Notes: a model not told the origin generated them from the letters alone. A stretch of 7,264 nucleotides of DNA from CAYTPE01 sp964439885 (GCA_964439885.1 CAYTPE010000059.1:1-7264); one strand, 5' to 3'. Counted from the first letter of the stretch, positions 1 through 4,888 are shown. Made by a program: numbers and translations.

Positions 1-1048
1 GAGGTGAAATGAAAATCGAGGTGCCGGAGAATCGACGCAAGGTAGACAGCGCTACGCCGAAAATAAAAATCAAAGGCGCGAGTGAACATAATTTGAAAAA
101 TATCACGGTAGAAATTCCACTACGTCGTCTGGTGTGCCTCACGGGTGTTTCCGGCTCAGGCAAGAGCACGCTCATGCACGATATTTTACACAATGCCATT
201 ACCAATAAATTTTTCCGCACCAACCACCCTGTTGGCGCGCACAAAGAGATCACCGGTACGGAGTATATCGATCGCATGATTACTATTGATCAGTCGCCAA
301 TCGGCCGCACGCCACGTTCGAATCCGGCCACATATACCAAAGCGTACGATCATATTCGCGATCTTTTTGCCGAAACACCCGAAGCCAAAATTCGTGGCTA
401 TAAATCAGGCAAATTTAGCTTTAACGTACCAGGTGGCCGCTGCGAAAATTGTGAAGGTCGCGGCACGCTTGAAATCGAAATGCACTTTTTGCCGAGTGTG
501 GAGATCGTCTGCGACGTATGCAAGGGCAAACGATTTACGAACGAAGTGCTGCAGGTGCACTATAAAGAAAAAAATATTTCGGATGTGTTGAACATGACAA
601 TAGAAGAAGCTGAAGAATTTTTCAAAGACATTCCGATGATCGAAGATAAGCTCAGGCTACTCAACCAGGTTGGCCTCGATTATCTCACACTCGGCCAGAG
701 CGCTACCACGCTCAGTGGTGGGGAAGCGCAGCGCATTAAACTCTCCAAAGAGCTCTCCAAACGCGCCACCTCCAAGACACTCTATCTGCTCGACGAGCCC
801 ACCACTGGTTTGCATTACGACGATGTGCGCAAACTGCTCGAAGTGTTGCAGCGGCTGGTGAGTCAGGGTAATACTGNNNNNNNNNNGAGCACAACCTCGA
901 CATTATTAAATCCGCCGACTGGCTTATTGATCTTGGCCCCGAAGGTGGAGATAAGGGCGGGCAGGTGATTGCTACGGGTACGCCAGAAGAGGTATCGAAG
1001 AAGAGCGCGTCATTTACAGGACAATACTTGAAACGAGTATTGAAGTAG
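1..1048 (+). CDS. uvrA: UvrA, C-terminal half (5' end outside window, internal assembly gap)
   Basis: UvrA is the ATP-dependent damage-recognition subunit of the UvrABC nucleotide excision repair complex in the cytoplasm. The frame enters at base 3 and reads GEMKIEVPENRRK, the usual UvrA segment before the second ABC domain, so the ATG at 9 is internal. Numbering from that Met: Walker A GVSGSGKST at 46-54, a zinc finger C145-x2-C148-x19-C168-x2-C171, ABC signature LSGGEAQRIKL from 235, and Walker B LYLLDEPTTGLH with D262-E263. After the N run the frame resumes as EHNLDIIKSADWLIDLGPEG, with the H-loop histidine, and ends LKRVLK-stop at 1046-1048. Between GNT and EHN the family has four residues (VVVI, 12 bases), but only 11 positions (one G plus ten N) are present, so the broken frame is an assembly artefact and not a pseudogene. 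Identity is certain; the gene is incomplete at the 5' end. Confidence 0.97.
877..886. other. Assembly gap (10 N) inside uvrA
   Basis: Ten unknown bases interrupt the codons for the conserved VVVIEHNLD segment. Restoring the frame needs 11 bases (or 11 plus a multiple of 3), so the N run is a placeholder of the wrong length. Any open frame read straight through it, such as one stopping near 968, has a false C-terminus. Confidence 0.95.
1022..1042 (+). terminator. Weak hairpin over the uvrA 3' end
   Basis: CAATACT and AGTATTG form a perfect 7-bp stem with a 7-base loop. It overlaps the last codons of uvrA and is followed by a T-containing but not clean tract (GTGTATTTTGTT). It is the only terminator-like structure seen before the next promoter, and it could be chance. 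Confidence 0.2.
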
Positions 1049-1112
1049 TGTATTTTGTTGAAATTACAGAGTGACATCAGAAGCGATATAGTTTGCCAGG
1101 TGACTAATGTGC

Positions 1113-1141
1113 TGGACAATTTATACATGTGGTATTACAAT
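1113..1141 (+). promoter_or_regulatory. Sigma70-type promoter for the 1171 gene
   Basis: TGGACA at 1113-1118 (5 of 6 to TTGACA), a 17-base spacer, then TACAAT at 1136-1141 (5 of 6 to TATAAT). The predicted start is near 1148, giving a leader of about 23 bases. The spacing and both boxes are good, and the position in a 120-base non-coding gap fits. Confidence 0.5.
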
Positions 1142-1170
1142 AAGAAAAATTTAACTATTATTGTGTTCAT

Positions 1171-2019
1171 ATGAGTGGAGTTGAATGGCGCAGAGCGGAT
1201 ATAAAGACCGCGGTTCCTGCGGAGATTACTGAGTTAAATCGACTGGCCATGGCCTTTTTGAATGGAAACGGCCAAATGCCAAGCGATGTAGACAGGCGTT
1301 TAAATCAAATGAAAGGTGTTTTGCACATGCTCGAAGGTATGGAACTTGTGCAGAGGGACAGAAAAGACGCAATGGCGAAAGACGGCAATTTGATAGAAGC
1401 AAAAGAGGGCGCGTTTAAGCCGGAAGTAGTGCAACTCACTACCGATCTTAGGAAACTACTCGGTGATCAGTATGTGCCATTTATGCATGCATTGCTTGGT
1501 GAACGTGATGCGGCAAAAGTTCGTAGACAGAATGAAATAGTTCGAGCAGAAGATGAAACAAGACAACGCAGTTTTGATGAGGACACAAAACTGCGATTGG
1601 CGGCTGCACAAAGGACAGCTGTACAGCCCAGGCCTGCACAGCCTGCAGATCAGCCTGGTCGACAAGAAGGGGCCGAAGTTTCCAAAGAAGAGCGAGCTAT
1701 GGCTGCTTTGGTAGTGAGAATTATAGACGCCTATGAAGACGAAAAATCCTTAGATGCGTTTGTGGAATCCATGATTCGAATGTTCTACGGTAGCCGCATG
1801 GTTGGTACCGACAGCGACTCAAGCATGGAGCGCCTTTCTCAAGCGATCCAACGAATTGTGGATTATCAAAAATATGCGGCTAGACCCGAGTATGTTGGTG
1901 GCGCGAAGAAGTGGAAACAGATTAAAGACGGAACCATCATTAACGGGCTTAGGTTTTTGAAAGCAAAATTGCAAGAGCAGCATTTAACAGTACCTGCGTC
2001 TTTGCAGAGCCTTCGTTAA
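1171..2019 (+). CDS. Unrecognised soluble, largely helical protein (282 aa)
   Basis: I do not recognise this protein. It is charged and probably alpha-helical, with no signal peptide or membrane segment. Two likely folded parts are visible: residues 1 to about 130, ending in a Glu/Arg/Lys-rich helix (ERDAAKVRRQNEIVRAEDE), and about 170-282, beginning SKEERAMAALVVRIIDAYED. A Pro/Gln/Ala-rich linker near 150-168 (VQPRPAQPADQPGRQ) joins them. The N-terminal part has the low-complexity-free look of a helical bundle, and no catalytic motif stands out. The ATG at 1171 has no Shine-Dalgarno sequence, but it is the first start after a good promoter, and the frame is open to a TAA followed by a strong hairpin terminator. 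It stands alone, converging on folD. Coding status is well supported by length and promoter/terminator context; function is unknown. Confidence 0.8.
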   Translation: MSGVEWRRADIKTAVPAEITELNRLAMAFLNGNGQMPSDVDRRLNQMKGVLHMLEGMELVQRDRKDAMAKDGNLIEAKEGAFKPEVVQLTTDLRKLLGDQYVPFMHALLGERDAAKVRRQNEIVRAEDETRQRSFDEDTKLRLAAAQRTAVQPRPAQPADQPGRQEGAEVSKEERAMAALVVRIIDAYEDEKSLDAFVESMIRMFYGSRMVGTDSDSSMERLSQAIQRIVDYQKYAARPEYVGGAKKWKQIKDGTIINGLRFLKAKLQEQHLTVPASLQSLR

Positions 2020-2026
2020 ATTTAAA

Positions 2027-2055
2027 AAAATAGACCACGAATTGCGGTCTATTTT
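2027..2055. terminator. Bidirectional intrinsic terminator between convergent genes
   Basis: AAAATAGACC (2027-2036) pairs perfectly over 10 bp with GGTCTATTTT (2046-2055), with a 9-base loop. On the minus strand the stem runs into seven Ts, and on the plus strand into a T-rich tract (AATTTGTTTAATTTTTT). It lies 8 bases after the stop of the 1171 gene and 8 bases after the folD stop, so it should serve both. Confidence 0.85.
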
Positions 2056-2062
2056 AATTTGT

Positions 2063-2911
2063 TTAATTTTTTACCTTTCTCTGCGCACACATCACGGTGT
2101 TGCTCAAAAGCAGTGCCACCGTAATAGGCCCCACACCCCCGGGGGTAGGGGTTACATAGGATGCTTTTTCGAGCACTTCGTCCACCACCACATCGCCGTA
2201 TACTTTACCATCCACGTAGTCGAAACCCGTATCGATAACAATCGCGCCGGGGCGCACCATATCGGCCGTCACCAGTCCGCGTTTGCCAACGCCGGTCACA
2301 ATAATATCGGCAGAGAGGCATTTTTCTGTGGTATTTTTGGTTCGGCTATTCACCGTGGTCACGCTCGCGCCTTCGTTAATGAGCATTATGGCAAGTGGTT
2401 TGCCCACCAGCGCGCCCATGCCGATCACGGTTACATTTTTTCCGGAGAGTGACACATTCAGGTCGGCAAGTATGGCGAGCACCGCCGCGGGAGTGGGCGG
2501 GGCCACAAAGTGCGATTTCATCACCAGCCTGCCCAGATTTTCGTGCGTTAGGCAGTCGACATCACTATCAGGACGAATGGTGTTCAAAATTGTCGGGTTG
2601 TACAGCGCCTCGGGCAACGGAAGCTGCACGATGAGGCCGGAGAGAGCAGTGTCGCTTTGAAGTGCCGCTATCTCCTGTGTCAAATCCTTTTCCGAAACAG
2701 TAGCCGGTAATTTTTTCAAAATAAAATCAATGCCGATTTTACGAGCCGCCTCTTCTTTGCGGCGCACATAGGTGTGTGACGCGGCGTCATCGCCAACCAA
2801 AACAACGGCGAGCTTGGGTGTGACGCCTTGTTGTGTGAGTACTCGCACGTGCTCTGCCGTAGCCGCGTTGATTTTGTCGGCAATAGATTTTCCGTCGATG
2901 AGTGTTCCCAT
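2063..2911 (-). CDS. folD: FolD, methylenetetrahydrofolate dehydrogenase / cyclohydrolase
   Basis: FolD is a bifunctional cytoplasmic enzyme interconverting 5,10-methylene-, 5,10-methenyl- and 10-formyl-tetrahydrofolate, feeding purine and formyl-Met synthesis. At 282 aa it has the normal family length. The catalytic YxxxK motif is Y48-K52, the VQLPLP motif with Q96 follows, and the DSDVDCLT segment (D117, D119) matches the family's DVDG region. The Rossmann loop is VIGMGALVGKP (163-172) and the C-terminal signature TPTPGGVGPIT is intact near 252. Two deviations: M165 replaces the Arg that usually starts the GRSxxVG loop and is associated with NADP phosphate binding, and Cys replaces Gly in DVDG. 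The ATG at 2911 begins the canonical start MGTLIDGKSIA. It has no Shine-Dalgarno sequence and only a very short leader from the predicted promoter. The gene is monocistronic and faces the 1171 gene. Confidence 0.97.
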   Translation of the reverse strand: MGTLIDGKSIADKINAATAEHVRVLTQQGVTPKLAVVLVGDDAASHTYVRRKEEAARKIGIDFILKKLPATVSEKDLTQEIAALQSDTALSGLIVQLPLPEALYNPTILNTIRPDSDVDCLTHENLGRLVMKSHFVAPPTPAAVLAILADLNVSLSGKNVTVIGMGALVGKPLAIMLINEGASVTTVNSRTKNTTEKCLSADIIVTGVGKRGLVTADMVRPGAIVIDTGFDYVDGKVYGDVVVDEVLEKASYVTPTPGGVGPITVALLLSNTVMCAQRKVKN

Positions 2912-2924
2912 AGAAAGCGATGCT

Positions 2925-2953
2925 ACTATAGCAGAGGGTCGGATTTGTTACAA
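2925..2953 (-). promoter_or_regulatory. Extended -10 promoter for folD
   Basis: Read on the minus strand: TTGTAA (2953-2948), a 17-base spacer ending in TGC, and TATAGT (2930-2925). The TGN before the -10 makes it an extended -10 promoter. Only 13 bases separate the -10 from the folD ATG, so the transcript would have a leader of about 6 bases, close to leaderless. Confidence 0.5.
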
Positions 2954-3015
2954 GCGTATAGTCAACGAGCGCCACTCCCTCGTAAAATGTCCAGTCTGTA
3001 TCTATAAATTAGAAC

Positions 3016-3073
3016 GGCCCCCACATCAAGCAGGGGCCTATTTTTGCGGGCGGGGATTTGCATTAATCCCGCC
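3016..3073. terminator. Pair of GC-rich hairpins at the 3' end of the 3063-3740 gene
   Basis: Hairpin one: GGCGGGGA (3049-3056) with TCCCGCC (3067-3073), one bulged G, overlapping the minus-strand stop codon at 3063. Hairpin two: GGCCCC (3016-3021) with GGGGCC (3033-3038). On the plus strand the second is followed by TATTTTT; on the minus strand, where termination would be needed, the following tract (GTTCTAATTTAT) is only moderately T-rich. It is probably a transcription stop, but the polarity is unclear. The 2954-3015 stretch holds nothing else I can name. Confidence 0.4.
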
Positions 3074-3740
3074 GCTTGTTGTCGTGGTCGAACGGACATT
3101 TTGCTGCCGTGGGTCGCGGCTTTTGTGGGATGTCTCCGAAGTGTCCGGCGTGGATCGCGCGCTCGTCGTCATTGCGCATGAACCCGATGTGAGTGCGGTT
3201 GAGACGGTCCACGGTCAGGATTGCGATCGGCGACTTGAAGAGTGACTCTCCGCGCTCGTCGGGCGGGTGCGCCGGGCTCATGTACCCGATGAGTAAACCT
3301 TTGCGCAGGATTCGGTGTCGCGCGCGCTCATACACTCCCGCCAGACGCCGGCAGAACGCCGGCGTGTTGGCAGTGGGGTGCGAAAATGCGGCCATTATTA
3401 TGGTGGTGTCGAGCCCGTGAAACTGGCTCGTCGGCAGAGGCGAAAGCCGATGAAACTCGGCCTCGATGTCTGCCAAAACACCCTGCAGGTCGATCTCGTC
3501 CGTCGGTTCGCGGTAGGCGCGAACCGAGTAGCCGTTCTCGCGCTCCGTTTGCCCCACAAACGGGCAGTGCGGCACGCCGCCCACGCCGTCGAGCACGAAC
3601 GTCGTGTACTGGTGAAGCCGAAGCAGCGCTTCGTCGCTCACCGTCTCACGACCCGCAAACGGCGGCGCGTCAGGGTTGGTGATCAGGCGGCAGAATGCGG
3701 GGCTGGCTGGATCGTGCGACACAACAAGATTCTTCTTCAC
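3063..3740 (-). CDS. GC-rich 225-aa accessory protein, possibly DUF6875-like
   Basis: Function unknown. The start is GTG at 3740, fixed by a perfect GGAGG five bases upstream. The protein is soluble, with no signal peptide. Visible motifs are HCPFVGQ with C59, a central FHGLDTTIIMAAF (107-119), and LLIGYMSP...SLFKSPIAILTVDRL (149-180), whose order (CPF early, then a glycine-rich turn, then an SPI-hydrophobic strand) resembles what I remember of the DUF6875 family. That match is from memory and tentative. A second CPF occurs near the C-terminus (C215), so the two Cys could act as a pair. The gene is much richer in G+C, and in CGC, GAC and GCG codons, than trpR beside it, which suggests transfer. 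It follows the structured RNA element and terminator at 3789-3907, with a 48-base gap. The plus-strand frames opposite lack such a start signal. Confidence 0.75.
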   Translation of the reverse strand: MKKNLVVSHDPASPAFCRLITNPDAPPFAGRETVSDEALLRLHQYTTFVLDGVGGVPHCPFVGQTERENGYSVRAYREPTDEIDLQGVLADIEAEFHRLSPLPTSQFHGLDTTIIMAAFSHPTANTPAFCRRLAGVYERARHRILRKGLLIGYMSPAHPPDERGESLFKSPIAILTVDRLNRTHIGFMRNDDERAIHAGHFGDIPQKPRPTAAKCPFDHDNKRRD

Positions 3741-3766
3741 GGTAACCTCCGATGGGTTGTGCGAGC

Positions 3767-3779
3767 CCCCAATTTGGGG
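3767..3779. promoter_or_regulatory. Perfect 6+1+6 palindrome upstream of the 3740 gene
   Basis: CCCCAA-T-TTGGGG, centred 33 bases upstream of the GTG start and 9 bases beyond the terminator hairpin of the RNA element. The geometry fits a protein-binding operator better than an RNA hairpin, because the centre is too tight for a full loop. No partner is identified. Confidence 0.3.
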
Positions 3780-3788
3780 TAGTAAAAA

Positions 3789-3810
3789 GCCTTCCCCATT
3801 TCAGGAAGGC
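3789..3810 (-). terminator. Intrinsic terminator closing RNA element copy 1
   Basis: On the minus strand, GCCTTCC (3810-3804) pairs with GGAAGGC (3795-3789) around an 8-base loop and is followed immediately by TTTTTACT. This would end a transcript that includes trpR and element 1, or act as the off-state of an attenuator before the 3740 gene. Confidence 0.6.
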
Positions 3811-3907
3811 CCAAGTGAAGATCTTTCGCGCGTAGCAAACAAATATCCCTAAAAGTCGCTACTGGAAAGACCTTCGCCAGGTACTTCCTACTTCAGGGAT
3901 ATTTGTT
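3789..3907 (-). ncRNA. Structured pseudoknot RNA element, copy 1
   Basis: Read on the minus strand from 3907. The outer stem is AACAAATATCCCT (3907-3895) with AGGGATATTTGTT (3850-3838), 13 bp perfect, continued by AAGT/ACTT and a CTGG/CCAG inner stem. The apical loop GAAGGTCTTTC (3875-3865) pairs with the 3' tail GAAAGATCTTC (3827-3817) over 11 bp with one G-U, forming a long pseudoknot. On the plus strand the same position would be a C-A mismatch, which favours minus-strand transcription. Then follows TCTTCACTTGGGCCTTCCTGA, nearly identical in copy 2, and a GCCTTCC hairpin. It begins 6 bases after the trpR stop and ends 48 bases before the GTG of the 225-aa gene, so it may be a trpR 3' RNA, a leader of the next gene, or both. 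The family is not recognised. Confidence 0.65.
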
Positions 3908-3913
3908 GAGTTG

Positions 3914-4189
3914 TTATTTTTTCTTGTCGAGTAATTTATTAAATGCGCTGTTTTTATTGAGCAATACTCGCGAACCGCGCGTAATTTTAGCGATACTAAT
4001 TTTAAGATTCTTAGAAATGTCACGCTGTGGAATACCCCGGTGTAGTTGTTTTACTATTTGCCAGCGTTTGATTATTTCTTTCATTTCTTTCGGGGTAAGC
4101 AAATCTACCAAAAAGTCATCGAGCAGTTTTGGGTTTTTGAGAGAGCAAATGACAGCAAGTAATTCTTTTTTGTCGCCTGCGAATGACAT
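3914..4189 (-). CDS. TrpR-like transcriptional repressor (91 aa)
   Basis: This is a member of the Trp repressor / YerC family of DNA-binding helix-turn-helix proteins. From Met at 4189 it is 91 aa. LLTPKEMKEIIKRWQIVKQL (30-49) and HRGIPQRDIS (50-59) align with the E. coli TrpR core and helix-turn-helix, followed by IAKITRGSRVL (66-76). The tryptophan-contacting residues of E. coli TrpR (T44, R54, R84) correspond to T32, R42 and R71, so corepressor binding is plausible; the S88 position is Val. The TRGS motif is closer to TrpR than to YerC. An in-frame ATG at 4228 lies inside the operator and close to the predicted transcription start, so I chose 4189. It has no clear Shine-Dalgarno sequence. 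No tryptophan genes lie nearby; the gene is probably autoregulated and may act elsewhere. Confidence 0.9.
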   Translation of the reverse strand: MSFAGDKKELLAVICSLKNPKLLDDFLVDLLTPKEMKEIIKRWQIVKQLHRGIPQRDISKNLKISIAKITRGSRVLLNKNSAFNKLLDKKK

Positions 4190-4215
4190 AGGGAAGTGGA
4201 TGAGTAATGGTATGC

Positions 4216-4235
4216 TGTACTGGTACAACAGTACA
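4216..4235. promoter_or_regulatory. TrpR-type operator over the trpR-like start point
   Basis: TGTACTGGTACAACAGTACA is a palindrome with 7-bp arms (TGTACTG / CAGTACA) and a 6-base centre. The GTACT-N8-AGTAC frame has the same arms and spacing as the E. coli trpR autoregulatory operator as I remember it. It covers about -3 to +16 relative to the predicted start of the regulator's own promoter. Confidence 0.7.
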
Positions 4236-4238
4236 TAT

Positions 4239-4267
4239 ACTATACCGCATTAGTGTGGTGTGGTCAA
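4239..4267 (-). promoter_or_regulatory. Sigma70-type promoter of the TrpR-like gene
   Basis: On the minus strand, TTGACC (4267-4262, 5 of 6) is followed by a 17-base spacer and TATAGT (4244-4239, 5 of 6). The predicted start, near 4232, falls inside the operator and gives a leader of about 43 bases to the ATG at 4189. Confidence 0.65.
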
Positions 4268-4291
4268 GATAGGGGTGGGGATAAGTTAAAG

Positions 4292-4315
4292 CAAACAAAA
4301 AATTAATTTTGTTTG
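4292..4315. repeat. AT-rich inverted repeat upstream of the trpR promoter
   Basis: CAAACAAAA (4292-4300) and TTTTGTTTG (4307-4315) form a perfect 9-bp dyad around AATTAA. It lies 25 bases upstream of the -35 box on the minus strand. It could be a weak bidirectional terminator for minus-strand transcription arriving from 4482, or a protein site. Confidence 0.35.
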
Positions 4316-4326
4316 TAAATGTGAGT

Positions 4327-4449
4327 TGCGCAGAATAAACCCAGCTTATGTAAGTAAGGTTTACCCTGCGCAGTCCCGACTCGGTCGGGACATAGCAGGG
4401 CCTTGTTTGGATCCAAATCAAGGTCCCGGCAATTTGAATCGCCGCCGGG
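4327..4449. other. Run of four adjacent hairpins, no gene seen
   Basis: Four dyads follow one another almost without spacing. They are TGCGCAG/CTGCGCA (4327-4333, 4366-4372) with an inner TAAACC/GGTTTA; GTCCCGAC/GTCGGGAC (4373-4391, loop TCG); GGGCCTTG/CAAGGTCCC (4398-4427, one bulge) with inner TTTGG/CCAAA around a BamHI-like palindrome; and CCCGGC/GCCGGG (4425-4430, 4444-4449). None has a T-run on either strand. I see no tRNA cloverleaf and no credible ORF. This is the 3' flank of the 57-aa gene and may be an RNA or a composite stop region. Confidence 0.45.
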
Positions 4450-4481
4450 AGGCTAGAAAAAGCGCACAGGCAGGTCGGCTA

Positions 4482-4655
4482 TTATTTCTTGAGAAATGTG
4501 CTCAGGAGTTCTCGAGCCCAGAATTCGTCTGCACCGGGGGTTGCGGCAGGAAATATTTCCGGCTCATCAGTCCAACGACCAATGATTTCGGAGTTGTCCC
4601 AACGGATGCTACCCTCGAAGTCTGTAAGTTCAGGTGCAGTTTCGGTCTTCTCCAT
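4482..4655 (-). CDS. Small acidic protein (57 aa), unrecognised
   Basis: ATG at 4655 with GAGG five bases upstream; longer readings of the frame begin at a TTG inside the RNA element and are less likely. The protein starts MEKTETAPELTDFEGSIRWD and continues with GRWTDEPEIF and PGADEFWARELLSTFLKK. It is rich in Glu/Asp and Trp, with no Cys, no signal peptide and no membrane segment. The amphipathic C-terminal helix could be an interaction surface. It begins 10 bases after the structured RNA element copy 2, whose TTCCT could pair with the AGGAA of its ribosome binding site. It could be a complete small protein or a remnant of a larger gene; coding status rests mainly on the ribosome binding site. 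Confidence 0.5.
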   Translation of the reverse strand: MEKTETAPELTDFEGSIRWDNSEIIGRWTDEPEIFPAATPGADEFWARELLSTFLKK

Positions 4656-4665
4656 TTTTTCCTCT

Positions 4666-4784
4666 GCCTTCTCAGGAAGGCTCAAGTGAAGATTTTTTGA
4701 AGCACAAGGAAAACAATACTCCTAAAGTAACCTTGGTCAAAAAATCTTCGCTGAAGACTTTCTGCTGCTTTGGAGTATTGTTTT
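4666..4784 (-). ncRNA. Structured pseudoknot RNA element, copy 2
   Basis: Same plan and same length (119 bases) as copy 1. Read on the minus strand from 4784: outer stem AAAACAATACTCC (4784-4772) with GGAGTATTGTTTT (4722-4710), 13 bp perfect but different in sequence from copy 1. The internal GAAGATTTTTTGA (4749-4737) pairs perfectly over 13 bp with the tail TCAAAAAATCTTC (4700-4688). The tail then reads TCTTCACTTGAGCCTTCCTGA, one base different from copy 1, and ends in the GCCTTC-CTGA-GAAGGC hairpin. There is no T-run; the hairpin leads straight into the ribosome binding site of the 57-aa gene. The inner P2 stem is weaker than in copy 1. Confidence 0.65.
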
Positions 4785-4798
4785 TTGTCCCCTCATCA

Positions 4799-4815
4799 TC
4801 CCGACTAAGTCGGGA
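4799..4815. repeat. TCCCGACT dyad, shared with two other sites
   Basis: TCCCGACT-A-AGTCGGGA. The same core, CGACT or CGACTC facing GTCGGG, recurs at 4373-4391 and 5282-5294. It lies between the 3' end of the 67-aa gene and element copy 2. It has an AAAA/TTTT tract on only one side, so its role as a terminator is uncertain. Confidence 0.45.
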
Positions 4816-4827
4816 CAAAATTGGGGT

Positions 4828-4879
4828 GACGTGGACACCCCGACGTCGAGCCTGTGAAGGCGAGTCGGGGTGCCACGTC
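4828..4879 (-). terminator. Long 20-bp hairpin after the 67-aa gene
   Basis: GACGTGG (4828-4834) pairs with CCACGTC (4873-4879), CACCCCGAC (4836-4844) with GTCGGGGTG (4864-4872), and GCCT with AGGC; one A is bulged. It begins 9 bases after the stop codon of the minus-strand 67-aa gene. It is very stable but followed by no T-run, so it may be a 3' stability structure or a factor-assisted stop rather than a classical terminator. Confidence 0.45.
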
Positions 4880-4888
4880 GGGGGTCGG

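Noticed and set aside
9..968. UvrA open frame ending at 968
   Set aside because: Its last residues after the N run are out of frame; the true frame resumes with EHNLDIIK and ends at 1048.
3315..3782. 155-aa plus-strand frame opposite the 3063-3740 gene
   Set aside because: It is a GC-rich shadow. The minus-strand gene has a perfect ribosome binding site and better protein-like sequence, and the plus frame runs through the palindrome into the terminator region.
3063..3907. Type III toxin-antitoxin locus (pseudoknot RNA, terminator, toxin gene)
   Set aside because: The gene order is similar, but there are no tandem short RNA repeats, the 225-aa protein shows nothing I recognise of ToxN-like toxins, and copy 2 precedes an unrelated small ORF. 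Kept only as an idea to test.
3834..3911. Integron attC site at RNA element copy 1, because ACTCAAC fits RYYYAAC on the minus strand and the plus strand has GTTGAGT
   Set aside because: The partner core sites do not fit on either strand, copy 2 has no such cores, and the pairing with a conserved tail outside the stem is not an attC feature.
4116..4421. 101-aa minus-strand frame across the trpR promoter
   Set aside because: It covers the promoter, operator and hairpin cluster in a frame different from trpR and has no start signal.
4398..4449. tRNA or tmRNA 3' end, suggested by TTTGAATCGCC
   Set aside because: No T-arm with a 5-bp stem and 7-base loop, no acceptor stem and no CCA context could be made on either strand.
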